Assembly: GCF_019635455.1 (NCBI RefSeq)
Contig: NZ_JAHBZJ010000002.1
Location: 248,001 to 312,000 of the forward strand
DNA: 64,000 nt
Source of the DNA: Sphingomonas sp.
GTDB taxonomy: Bacteria > Pseudomonadota > Alphaproteobacteria > Sphingomonadales > Sphingomonadaceae
Direction: 5' to 3'
Position numbers and translations under genes: made by a program. Positions 31,996 to 39,231 of the stretch are shown one piece after another. A model generated the notes under the pieces. The model was given only the letters and a program-made list of their open reading frames with translations. It searched no databases and was not told where the DNA came from. Numbering within the stretch: the stretch's first letter is position 1; every line of letters starts with the position of its first letter.

Positions 31996-32071
31996 TCGAG
32001 CCCTCCCCGATGGCACTGAACGACCTCCCTCTAACGCGCTCGAATCGCGCTGCCAATCCGCACGCGCATTC

Positions 32072-32090
32072 GCGCGGTTTGCAACCGCGC
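32072..32090. repeat. Perfect 8-bp palindrome between mgtE and cyclophilin
   Basis: GCGCGGTT and AACCGCGC flank a 3-base centre. The site sits in the divergent gap about 77 bases from the mgtE start and 55 bases from the cyclophilin start. No T-run follows on either strand, so it is more likely a protein-binding dyad or simple hairpin than a terminator. Confidence 0.45.
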
Positions 32091-32144
32091 CAACTCCGGC
32101 CTAGGTGACCCGATCACATTCGATTGACCGGAGACCCGTTCCCA

Positions 32145-32603
32145 ATGTCCGACCTTCCCACGCGCCTGATCATGACCCTCGACACGGGCGACGTGCAGAT
32201 CAAGCTGCGCCCCGACCTTGCCCCCAAGCATGTCGAGCGCATCGCCAAGCTGGCCGATAGCGGCTTTTACGACGGGGTTGTCTTTCACCGGGTGATCGCC
32301 GGCTTCATGGCACAGGGCGGCGACCCGACCGGGACCGGCATGAGCGGGTCGAAGGAGCCGAACCTGCCCGCCGAATTCAGCCGCGAACCGCATGTGCGCG
32401 GCGTGTGTTCGATGGCGCGGACCAACGATCCCAACAGCGCCAATTCGCAATTCTTCATCTGCCTGGACGATGCCACCTTTCTCGACGGCCAGTACACCGT
32501 GTGGGGCGAAGTGACCGAGGGCATGGAGCATGTCGATGCGCTGCCCAAGGGCGAGCCGCCGCGCGAGCCGGGCAAGATCGTGAAGGCGCGCACCGAGGCC
32601 TGA
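32145..32603 (+). CDS. Cytoplasmic peptidyl-prolyl isomerase (cyclophilin)
   Basis: A 152-residue single-domain cyclophilin that isomerises X-Pro bonds. The family core is clear: FYDGVVFHRVIAGFMAQGGDPTGTG (catalytic Arg in FHRV), GVCSMARTNDPNSANSQFFICL and WGEVTEGMEHVDAL. It lacks a signal peptide, so it is cytoplasmic (PpiB-like). ATG 32145 has a GGAGA motif 11 bases upstream; TTG 32124 is a weaker alternative. Confidence 0.95.
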   Translation: MSDLPTRLIMTLDTGDVQIKLRPDLAPKHVERIAKLADSGFYDGVVFHRVIAGFMAQGGDPTGTGMSGSKEPNLPAEFSREPHVRGVCSMARTNDPNSANSQFFICLDDATFLDGQYTVWGEVTEGMEHVDALPKGEPPREPGKIVKARTEA

Positions 32604-32671
32604 ACGCCGACCCGCCGGACCGCGACGCGGGTTCAGGGCGAGTTCAACCGGGAACCGACAGGGTGGCGCGC

Positions 32672-33301
32672 ATGTTTGGCACGACCATGATGACACGTCC
32701 TCTCGCCGCGATCGCGGCCGTCACCCTTCCGCTCGCCCTGCCCGCCACGGCGCAGCAGGGAACCCTGGCGCAGGTGCAACAGCATCTGCGCGCAACCCGG
32801 ACGATGACCGCGTCGTTCACCCAGACCGACCGCGCCGGCAAGACCGTCGATGGCATGCTGACGCTGAAGCGACCGGGCAAGATCCGGTTCCAGTATGAAA
32901 AGGGCGTGCCGCTGCTGATCGTCGGCGACGGCGGCTCGCTGTGGTTCATCGACTATTCGGTGAAGCAGGTGTCGCGCTGGCCGGTGAAGAATTCGCCGCT
33001 CGGCGTGCTGCTCAACCCGGATCGCGACATTTCGGGCTATGCGAAGGTCGTCCCGACCGGCAATCCCGACGTGATCAGCATCGAGGCGCATGATCCGAAA
33101 AAGCCCGAATATGGCCGAATCACGATGGTTTTCGCGCGCAACGCGGCTGCCCCGGGCGGTTTGATGCTGCAAGGCTGGGTCGCGCTCGATTCGCAGAACA
33201 ACCGCACCACGGTGCGGCTGTCCGGCCAGCGGTTCAACGTCGATGTGAGCGACGGCGCGTTCCGGTGGAACGACCCGCGCAAGCGTGGCGGGCGACCCTG
33301 A
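32672..33301 (+). CDS. lolA: Outer-membrane lipoprotein carrier LolA
   Basis: A periplasmic chaperone that ferries lipoproteins from LolCDE to the outer membrane. The 209-residue precursor has a signal peptide (about 1-28, ending LPATAQQ) and the LolA pattern MTASFTQTDRAGKTVDGMLTLKRPGKIRFQYEKG, followed by the WFIDYSVKQV strand. It starts at ATG 32672, with in-frame ATGs at 32687 and 32690. It lies 68 bases after the cyclophilin gene. Confidence 0.92.
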   Translation: MFGTTMMTRPLAAIAAVTLPLALPATAQQGTLAQVQQHLRATRTMTASFTQTDRAGKTVDGMLTLKRPGKIRFQYEKGVPLLIVGDGGSLWFIDYSVKQVSRWPVKNSPLGVLLNPDRDISGYAKVVPTGNPDVISIEAHDPKKPEYGRITMVFARNAAAPGGLMLQGWVALDSQNNRTTVRLSGQRFNVDVSDGAFRWNDPRKRGGRP

Positions 33302-33339
33302 CACGCGCCTGACAACGGCGTTCATGTTCGCGACAGCTT

Positions 33340-33470
33340 TCCGGGCGTAACACCGGACCTGCGGATGGGGCGTTCGGGATTTTTCCCCCTGTTGCCCGAA
33401 TGTGTGTCTCATCCTGCCTGCGTGACGAACGCCAGGTCGGCCCTCGCTCCATGCCCCCGGAGCGGGGGCC
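33340..33470 (+). other. Run of four hairpins after lolA (possible 3'UTR sRNA)
   Basis: The 292-base gap 33302-33593 has no gene. It contains four successive hairpins: TCCGG/CCGGA (33340-33357), CGTTCGGG/CCCGAATG with one G-U pair (33371-33402), CCTG-CGT/ACG-C-CAGG (33417-33436), and a terminator stem (33439-33470). A run of hairpins ending in an intrinsic terminator is what a 3'UTR-derived small RNA or an xthA attenuator would look like. No promoter is evident within the gap. Confidence 0.4.
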
Positions 33471-33480
33471 TTTCCTTTTT
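33439..33480 (+). terminator. Intrinsic terminator after lolA
   Basis: A 12-bp stem GGCCCTCGCTCC/GGAGCGGGGGCC with one U-G pair and an 8-base loop (33439-33470) is followed directly by TTTCCTTTTT (33471-33480). It ends lolA transcription 138 bases after its stop. Confidence 0.85.
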
Positions 33481-33593
33481 CCGAAGCGGTCGCATCGGCC
33501 CGGTCGGCGATTGGCCCGGGACAGGCAGACGAGACGCATCCGGCCGGGAGTGGGCTGGTGCCGGTCGCACAAGGTGATTAGACGGACGGCGAC

Positions 33594-34379
33594 ATGAAAA
33601 TCGCATCGTGGAACATCAATTCCGTCCGCTTCCGCATGGACATCGTCCAGCAGTTCCTGCGCGAGGAAGCGCCCGACATCCTCTGCCTTCAGGAAACCAA
33701 GGTCATCGACGGCGATTTTCCGCACGGCCCTCTGCGCGCGCTGGGCTATAAGCACATCGTCGTTCATGGCCAGCGGATGCACCATGGCGTCGCGATCATC
33801 AGCCGGGTGCCACTGATCGAGGACGACCGGCTCGACTGGCAGGCGAATGGCGAGGCGCGGCATGTCGGCGTGCGGTTGCCCGGCGGGGTACGGCTCGAAA
33901 ATGTCTATGTTCCGGCCGGCGGCGACATTCCCGACCGCGACGCCAATCCGAAATTCGGCCAGAAGCTCGATTTTCTGGAGCGGATGACCCGGTGGTCGGA
34001 GGGGCTGGCGGACACGCCGGCGATCCTGACCGGCGATTTCAATGTCGCGCCGCTGGAATGTGACGTGTGGAGCCACAAGCAGCTGCTGGGCGTCGTCAGC
34101 CACACGCCGATCGAGGTCGAGGCGCTGGACCGGTTGCAGCGGGCGAACGACTGGGTGGACCTGGGGCGCCAGTTCATTCCGGCGCCCGCACGCTGCTTCA
34201 CCTGGTGGAGCTATCGCGCGAAGGACTGGGCGGCATCGGATCGCGGACGGCGGCTGGACCATATGTGGGCGAGCCGCGATGTCGCGGCGCGGGCCAGCGC
34301 GCATCGCGTGTGCGAGCCGTGCCGCGGCTGGCTAAAGCCGTCGGACCATGTGCCGATCGTGACCGAGTTCGATTTTTGA
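33594..34379 (+). CDS. xthA: Exodeoxyribonuclease III
   Basis: An AP endonuclease and 3'-exonuclease for base-excision repair, 261 residues. Motifs are standard: [10 protein letters not shown] (N-terminal metal-binding Asn), LCLQETKV (catalytic Glu), [10 protein letters not shown] (Asp and Asn pair) and the C-terminal [10 protein letters not shown] (catalytic Asp-His). Its TGA overlaps the TTG start of ribA, so the two are coupled. Confidence 0.97.
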   Translation: MKIASWNINSVRFRMDIVQQFLREEAPDILCLQETKVIDGDFPHGPLRALGYKHIVVHGQRMHHGVAIISRVPLIEDDRLDWQANGEARHVGVRLPGGVRLENVYVPAGGDIPDRDANPKFGQKLDFLERMTRWSEGLADTPAILTGDFNVAPLECDVWSHKQLLGVVSHTPIEVEALDRLQRANDWVDLGRQFIPAPARCFTWWSYRAKDWAASDRGRRLDHMWASRDVAARASAHRVCEPCRGWLKPSDHVPIVTEFDF

Positions 34380-35443
34380 GCGAAGCCGGGCCACAAGCCG
34401 CCGCGCGGGCGATCGATGCGCTGCGACGCGGCTGGCCGGTAACGATTCGCGGGGCCGGCGGGGCGCTCTCGCTGCTCGCGGTGGAGACCGCCGATGCGGC
34501 GCGCCTGACCGCATTCGATCCCGAGGGGGGGGCGGGCGTGCTGTTGTCCGCCGGCCGGGCCGCGACGCTGAAGCTCGCCAACCAGCGCGAGGCGGCGGTG
34601 CCGGACGCGCCGGTGCTGGTCGAACGCGCGCCCTGGCTCGATTTCGACGCGGCTACGGCGCTCGCCGACCCGCAATTCGACCTCGCGACCCCGTTCAAGG
34701 GGCCGTTCCGCGCGCTTCCGGTCGCCCAGCCCGATGCGGCCGCCGCCGCGCTGCGGCTGGCACGGGTTGCCGGGCTGCTGCCCGCATTTTTCGCGCGCGC
34801 GGGAGAGGCGGAGACCGACGCGCTAACGCCCGCCGACCTCGACGCCCATGAGGATCCGGTGCGGCTGCGCATCGTCACGCGGGCGCGGCTGCCCGTCGCG
34901 GGTGCGGAAAATGCCGAGATCGTCGCGTTCCGGACCCCCGAATCGCCCGACGAACACGTGGCCCTGGTGATCGGCCAGCCGACCGGCGCCCCGCCACTGG
35001 TGCGGCTGCACAGCGAATGCCTGACCGGGGATGTACTCGGCAGCCTGAAATGCGATTGCGGGCCGCAGCTCCACGCCGCGATCCATGCCATCGCCGAATC
35101 GGGCTGGGGCATCCTCCTCTATCTGCGGCAGGAGGGGCGCGGGATCGGCCTGATCAACAAGCTGCGCGCCTATGCCTTGCAGGATCAGGGATTCGACACG
35201 GTCGATGCCAATACCCGACTGGGTTTTGCCGTCGATGCGCGCGATTTCGGTGTCGCCGGGCGGATGCTGGCGCTGCTGGGTCAGGGCCGGGTGCGCCTGC
35301 TGACCAACAATCCGGCAAAGGTTTCGGGGCTTGAGGCGGCGGGGATCGCGGTGTCCGAACGGGTGCCGCATCATCTGCCCGCCAACCCGCACAATGCGCG
35401 TTATCTGGCGACGAAGCGCGACCGGACGGGCCACCAGCTCTGA
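34376..35443 (+). CDS. ribA: GTP cyclohydrolase II (with N-terminal extension)
   Basis: Opens the GTP ring in the first committed step of riboflavin synthesis. The C-terminal catalytic domain has the zinc site [18 protein letters not shown] (three Cys) and the [23 protein letters not shown] motif. The N-terminal 170 residues ([17 protein letters not shown]) resemble a degenerate DHBP-synthase (RibB) domain, as in other alphaproteobacterial RibA proteins; RibB activity is not supported because its acidic catalytic loop is not visible. The start is TTG 34376, forming TTGA with the xthA stop; length 355. Confidence 0.92.
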   Translation: MSEAGPQAAARAIDALRRGWPVTIRGAGGALSLLAVETADAARLTAFDPEGGAGVLLSAGRAATLKLANQREAAVPDAPVLVERAPWLDFDAATALADPQFDLATPFKGPFRALPVAQPDAAAAALRLARVAGLLPAFFARAGEAETDALTPADLDAHEDPVRLRIVTRARLPVAGAENAEIVAFRTPESPDEHVALVIGQPTGAPPLVRLHSECLTGDVLGSLKCDCGPQLHAAIHAIAESGWGILLYLRQEGRGIGLINKLRAYALQDQGFDTVDANTRLGFAVDARDFGVAGRMLALLGQGRVRLLTNNPAKVSGLEAAGIAVSERVPHHLPANPHNARYLATKRDRTGHQL

Positions 35444-35877
35444 TGCGCTATTATCTGGACGTCGAATTCAACGGCTTTGGCGGCCCGCTGATCGCCCTCG
35501 CGCTCGCGCCGGAGGATGGGGGCGTGCCGTTCTATGCCGCGGTGCCGTGTGACGATCCGATTCCGTGGGTCGCCGCGCATGTGATTCCGGTGATCGGGAT
35601 CGCACCGGTCCCGATGCCCGTGCTGGGGGCCATGCTCGCCGCCTATCTGCGCGACGATCCGCATCCGGTGCTCGTCGCCGACTGGCCCGAGGACATCGCC
35701 CATGCGGCGAGCGCGCTGATCGCCGGGCCGGGGCGCCGTCACCCGATCGACCGGATCACCTTTGACCTGTGCGATCCGGTCGGGTTCGACGCGGCGCGGG
35801 AAAGCGCGATCCCGCACAATGCGCTGGAGGACGCGATCGCGCTGCGCACCCACATGCTGGCGCATCCGTGCCGGTAA
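35443..35877 (+). CDS. Rv2179c-like 3'-5' exoribonuclease family protein
   Basis: A 144-residue protein with the look of a minimal DEDDh exonuclease. The N-terminal YYLDVEFNGFGG supplies the D-x-E pair (D6, E8) and the C-terminal HNALEDAIALRTH supplies the H-x4-D pair. A middle WPEDIAHAASAL segment may carry the second acidic site. This pattern fits the small RNase-T-like family typified by mycobacterial Rv2179c; activity on RNA or DNA is unproven here. It overlaps the ribA stop by one base (TGATG). Confidence 0.7.
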   Translation: MRYYLDVEFNGFGGPLIALALAPEDGGVPFYAAVPCDDPIPWVAAHVIPVIGIAPVPMPVLGAMLAAYLRDDPHPVLVADWPEDIAHAASALIAGPGRRHPIDRITFDLCDPVGFDAARESAIPHNALEDAIALRTHMLAHPCR

Positions 35878-35880
35878 GGC

Positions 35881-36555
35881 TCAGGCGATCAGCCGCGCGA
35901 CCTCGTTAAAATCATGGGCGATGGCATCGACGCCGATGGCGCGCAGCCGTTCGTCATGGCCGACGCCGCAATGCGCGCCGGCACAGAGTCCGATCACGGT
36001 CGCGCCGGATGCGACGGCGCCGGTCGCGCCGACCGGCGAATCCTCCAGGATCGCGCAGCGGGCAATATCGACGCCGAGCGCCCGCGCGGCATGGAGATAG
36101 ATGTCGGGCGCCGGCTTGCCCCGCGCGACATGCTCGCGCCCGCTGAAAATCTTGTCCGCGAACGCGTCGCGAATGCCCAGATGGTTCAGATGGGCGTCGA
36201 TCCAATCGGTGCCGCTCGATGAGGCGATCGCGCGCGGCAGATCGGCGGGCAACGCGCGCACGAAGGCGACCGCGCCGGCAACCGCCGCGACCCCCTGCGC
36301 CAGTACGCGGGCGTTTTCTGCCTCACGCGCCGGGTGGAAATCGGCGGGAAGGTCGCGCCCGATCCATGTTTCGATCGCGTCGATGAATTCGCGCCCGGCC
36401 AGACCCATGAAATTGGCCATCGATTGTTCCGGCGTGGTCGGATGGCCGATCGCGGTCAGATAGTCGGCAACGTGGCGATTGCCCTCATATTCGCTTTCGA
36501 GCAGCACGCCGTCGAAATCGAAGATCAGCGCGTCGAATCGTACGGCCAGGCTCAT
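35881..36555 (-). CDS. HAD-family hydrolase (phosphatase-like)
   Basis: A 224-residue haloacid-dehalogenase-fold hydrolase of the phosphoglycolate phosphatase/beta-phosphoglucomutase group. The nucleophile motif IFDFDGVLLESE gives D13 and D15; IASSSGTDWI is motif II, GKPAPDIYLHAA carries the motif III Lys, and CAILEDSPVG is motif IV. A helical cap sits between motifs I and II. The substrate cannot be assigned. The start overlaps the yggS stop as ATGA. Confidence 0.9.
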   Translation of the reverse strand: MSLAVRFDALIFDFDGVLLESEYEGNRHVADYLTAIGHPTTPEQSMANFMGLAGREFIDAIETWIGRDLPADFHPAREAENARVLAQGVAAVAGAVAFVRALPADLPRAIASSSGTDWIDAHLNHLGIRDAFADKIFSGREHVARGKPAPDIYLHAARALGVDIARCAILEDSPVGATGAVASGATVIGLCAGAHCGVGHDERLRAIGVDAIAHDFNEVARLIA

Positions 36556-37220
36556 GCACGCGCTCCGAACAGGGCCGTGCCGACCCGGACATGGGTGGCG
36601 CCGAGCGTCACGGCGGTCTCGAAATCGTCCGACATGCCGATGCTGAGTCCCGGCAGGCCCGAATCGCGGGCCAGCTTCGCCAGAAGCGCGAAATAGGGCG
36701 CGGGTTCAAGGCCGGCGGGCGGGACAGCCATCAGTCCGATAACGGGCAGGTCCGCCGCGCGAACCGCCGCGAGCAGATCGGGCAGCGCATTGACCGCGCA
36801 TCCGCCCTTTTGCGGCTCGTCGCCGATATTGACCTGAATGAAGCAGTCGGGCCTGCGCCCGCTTTCCGCCATCGCGCGGGCAAGCGCGGTGACGAGCGAC
36901 GGGCGATCGACCGCATGGATGACGTCGAACGTCTCGACCGCCTCACGCGCCTTGTTCGATTGCAGCTGCCCGACGAGGTGGAGGACCAGATCGGGCGTTT
37001 CGGCGCGCAGATCGGGCCATTTCGCCATCGCCTCCTGAACGCGATTCTCGCCAAACACGCGCTGGCCGGCGGCGATCAGGGGACGGATCGCGTCGGCGTC
37101 ATGCGTCTTTGAGACGGCGACGAGCGTCACCTCGGACGGTTCGCGATCGGCAAGCCGCGCGGCGCGGGCGATACGGTCGCGAATCGAGGCGAGGCGCGTG
37201 GCGGCAGTGTCGGACGGCAT
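36552..37220 (-). CDS. YggS-family PLP-binding protein
   Basis: A 222-residue TIM-barrel PLP carrier (PLPBP/PROSC family) that keeps pyridoxal phosphate and amino-acid pools balanced. The PLP lysine is K38 in LVAVSKTH; FGENRVQEA, VLHLVGQLQSNKA and the GLSIGMSDDFETAV phosphate-binding stretch are family signatures. It starts at ATG 37220, 22 bases from the divergent thiamine-phosphate-synthase-like gene. Confidence 0.95.
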   Translation of the reverse strand: MPSDTAATRLASIRDRIARAARLADREPSEVTLVAVSKTHDADAIRPLIAAGQRVFGENRVQEAMAKWPDLRAETPDLVLHLVGQLQSNKAREAVETFDVIHAVDRPSLVTALARAMAESGRRPDCFIQVNIGDEPQKGGCAVNALPDLLAAVRAADLPVIGLMAVPPAGLEPAPYFALLAKLARDSGLPGLSIGMSDDFETAVTLGATHVRVGTALFGARA

Positions 37221-37242
37221 GCGCGCGGCTATAGGAGGAGCG

Positions 37243-37794
37243 ATGCGTGCTCGCCAGTCCCCTCGCCCGCCACGACAGCTTCCCCGTCAGTGGCTGTTCA
37301 CCGACCCGCGGTTGACGGTCGATCCGCGGGTGATCGCGCGGCGGCTGCCGATCGGGACCGGCATCGTGATGCGGCACTATGACTGGCCGATCGACGTGCG
37401 GCGGCAATTGTTCAGGGACCTTCGCGCAATCGCACGGCAGCGGCGACTGGTGCTCGTGGTGGCGGGTAAGGAGCGGCTTGGCCCCGGCGCGGCGGGGCGG
37501 CACGGTCGCCATCGCGGAGCGCTGACCGCCCCGGTTCATTCGCGGCGCGAGGCCATGACGGCGATACGGGCCGGGGCGAAGCTCGTCTTTGCCTCACCCG
37601 TCCATGCCACGCGATCGCATCCCGGCGCGCGACCGCTGGGCAGGCTGGGGCTGGCGCTGCTGATCCGCGACCTGCCGATACCGGTCGTCGCGCTGGGCGG
37701 GATGGACGCGCGGCGCTGGCGCGCGCTGCGCCCGCTCGACGTTCATGGCTGGGCGGGGATCGATGCCTGGCGCAGCCGGGCGCGGCGCGTTTAG
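37243..37794 (+). CDS. Thiamine-phosphate synthase-like protein, reduced
   Basis: A 183-residue Arg-rich protein resembling ThiE/TenI. WLFTDPRL at the N-terminus, FASPVHATRSHPGARPLG and PVVALGGMDARRWRAL are the recognisable family parts. The usual VHLGQxD-type pyrophosphate motif is replaced by GRHGRHRG, and the protein is about 20 residues shorter than ThiE, so thiamine-phosphate synthesis is doubtful and a TenI-like or regulatory role is possible. ATG 37243 has a strong SD (GGAGGAGCG). Its stop overlaps the stop of the convergent gene. Confidence 0.72.
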   Translation: MRARQSPRPPRQLPRQWLFTDPRLTVDPRVIARRLPIGTGIVMRHYDWPIDVRRQLFRDLRAIARQRRLVLVVAGKERLGPGAAGRHGRHRGALTAPVHSRREAMTAIRAGAKLVFASPVHATRSHPGARPLGRLGLALLIRDLPIPVVALGGMDARRWRALRPLDVHGWAGIDAWRSRARRV

Positions 37795-38516
37795 AAGCGG
37801 ATCGCGGTCCCGACATAGACCGCCTGGCTGTCGCGGCGGTTGTCGGTCAGCTCGTTCAGGCGATTGCGTTCGGTTTTGTACCGCACGCCCGCCGTCACAT
37901 CGAGATTGCGGGTGATCGAATAGGCGCCGCCGACATCGATCGAATAGCTGGGATCGGCGGCGATCAGGCGCGGCGTGCTCTCCAGCGGACGATCCGCCTC
38001 TGCCTTGATCCGGCCCGAGGCGCGCTTGCCGGTATAGGTAACGCCCAGTTCGGTCGATTCGCGGCTGCCCGGCTGTCCCGCCAGGTCGAGCTTGGACAGG
38101 TCGCCGGAAATCGCGAAGCGCTTCCACCCGACCGACACGCCCAGATTGTACGAAATCGGCTGAAGCGTGACCGACGCCGGCGCGGCGGCACCGCGATCCG
38201 CCACGGCGGCAGCCGGGCGATCGTTGCGCGCGCGCACCGCGACCGTGACGCTGCGGCTGGTCGCGCGCGCCGAATCGGCCGGGGTGAAGCGGAAGCCGCT
38301 GCCCGATAGCCCGGCACGCGCCAACGCGGCGGCGAGCTTGGGATCCGCCGCCGCGGGCGTAAACGCACCGATACCGGAGGTTGCGGGCGCGCGCTTTTGC
38401 GTCACTGCCCGCTGTTGTTGTGGCGCCGTCTGGGCGAACAACGCAGGCGCAACGACAAGACCGGTCGCGCCGAGCGCGCCGATCATGGTGCCTGTGATGT
38501 ATCGCCGAAAGCGCAT
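37791..38516 (-). CDS. Hypothetical exported beta-barrel-like protein
   Basis: A 241-residue protein of unknown function. A signal peptide (about 1-33, ending PALFAQT) is followed by a disordered Ala/Pro-rich segment (34-110) and then about eight alternating amphipathic strands (ISYNLGVSVGWKRFAIS, TELGVTYTGKRASG, SYSIDVGGAYSITRNLDVTAGVRY). It ends in AIRF; a C-terminal Phe is the usual outer-membrane barrel signal, so an 8-strand outer-membrane protein is plausible. ATG 38516 is chosen for the signal peptide. Confidence 0.7.
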   Translation of the reverse strand: MRFRRYITGTMIGALGATGLVVAPALFAQTAPQQQRAVTQKRAPATSGIGAFTPAAADPKLAAALARAGLSGSGFRFTPADSARATSRSVTVAVRARNDRPAAAVADRGAAAPASVTLQPISYNLGVSVGWKRFAISGDLSKLDLAGQPGSRESTELGVTYTGKRASGRIKAEADRPLESTPRLIAADPSYSIDVGGAYSITRNLDVTAGVRYKTERNRLNELTDNRRDSQAVYVGTAIRF

Positions 38517-38622
38517 GCCATCCCCAATCCTGTCGATCCGACTACCACGATTCGGCCGTGATGTTCCACCACGCGAATCCATTTTCGTGGCAGGTGTTGC
38601 ACATCGCCCACAGCGGCAATGC

Positions 38623-38650
38623 TTGCAGGTGGCGCGCCAGCATCTATAGA
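38623..38650 (+). promoter_or_regulatory. Sigma-70 promoter for DUF3576 gene
   Basis: TTGCAG (38623-38628) and TATAGA (38645-38650) are 16 bases apart. The predicted start near 38657 gives a leader of about 33 bases before ATG 38690. Confidence 0.6.
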
Positions 38651-38689
38651 TGCAGCCCTCGACCCTGAATTTCCCATAGGAAGATGCCG

Positions 38690-39124
38690 ATGAACCGCCT
38701 GTTGCGCACCGCGATCCTGGGCAGTGTTGCCCTTAGCCTCGCCGCCTGCGGCGGGGGCAAGGATCGGCCGCGCGCGGATCTTGCCGCGTCGAAGGTCACC
38801 ACGATCGGCGTCAACGCCTATCTGTGGCGCGCCGCGCTCGAGACGATTTCGTTCATGCCGATCGTGCAGACCGATTCGAACGGCGGCGTCATCGTCACCG
38901 ACTGGTATGTGAACCCCAATCTCGCCAGCGAGCGGATGAAGGTGACCGTGACGATCCTGGACCAGGATCTGCGCGCCGACGCACTGCGCGTCGCCGCCGT
39001 CCGCCAGGTCAATCGCGGCGGCCAGTGGGTCGATGCGCCGGTGGAGGCCGCCACGGTTCAGAAGCTTGAGGATATCATCCTGACCCGCGCCCGCGACCTG
39101 CGTCGCGCGGCGATCGCGGATTGA
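38690..39124 (+). CDS. DUF3576 lipoprotein
   Basis: A 144-residue lipoprotein: signal peptide with lipobox LAAC (C20), then the DUF3576 core TTIGVNAYLWRAALETISFMP and VIVTDWYVNP. The family's function is unknown; the lipoprotein signal and its place next to lptE-type genes suggest an outer-membrane role. ATG 38690 is preferred to ATG 38684 because AGGAAG ends six bases before it. It heads DUF3576-leuS-lptE-holA. Confidence 0.92.
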   Translation: MNRLLRTAILGSVALSLAACGGGKDRPRADLAASKVTTIGVNAYLWRAALETISFMPIVQTDSNGGVIVTDWYVNPNLASERMKVTVTILDQDLRADALRVAAVRQVNRGGQWVDAPVEAATVQKLEDIILTRARDLRRAAIAD

Positions 39125-39141
39125 GCCTTTTTTGATATCTG

Positions 39142-39215
39142 CGGTGCCGGTCCGCTCCGCCTTCCGGTCACCGACAGGATAAGCTTGCCGGACGCGCGGG
39201 GGCGGACCGGCACCG
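39142..39215 (+). repeat. Long inverted repeat in leuS leader
   Basis: CGGTGCCGGTCCGC (39142-39155) and GCGGACCGGCACCG (39202-39215) are perfectly complementary over 14 bases; three more inner pairs (one U-G) extend the stem to 17 (to 39158 and from 39199). The 40-base loop contains a nested TCCGG/CCGGA stem. It ends 16 bases before the leuS ATG, has no following T-run, and so is not an intrinsic terminator. Confidence 0.75.
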
Positions 39216-39231
39216 AGACCAGAGGAAGATC

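Noticed and set aside
32651..32676. EcfG-type stress promoter (GGAAC-N17-TGTT) before lolA
   Set aside because: The -10 match is imperfect and overlaps the lolA start codon; too weak to call.
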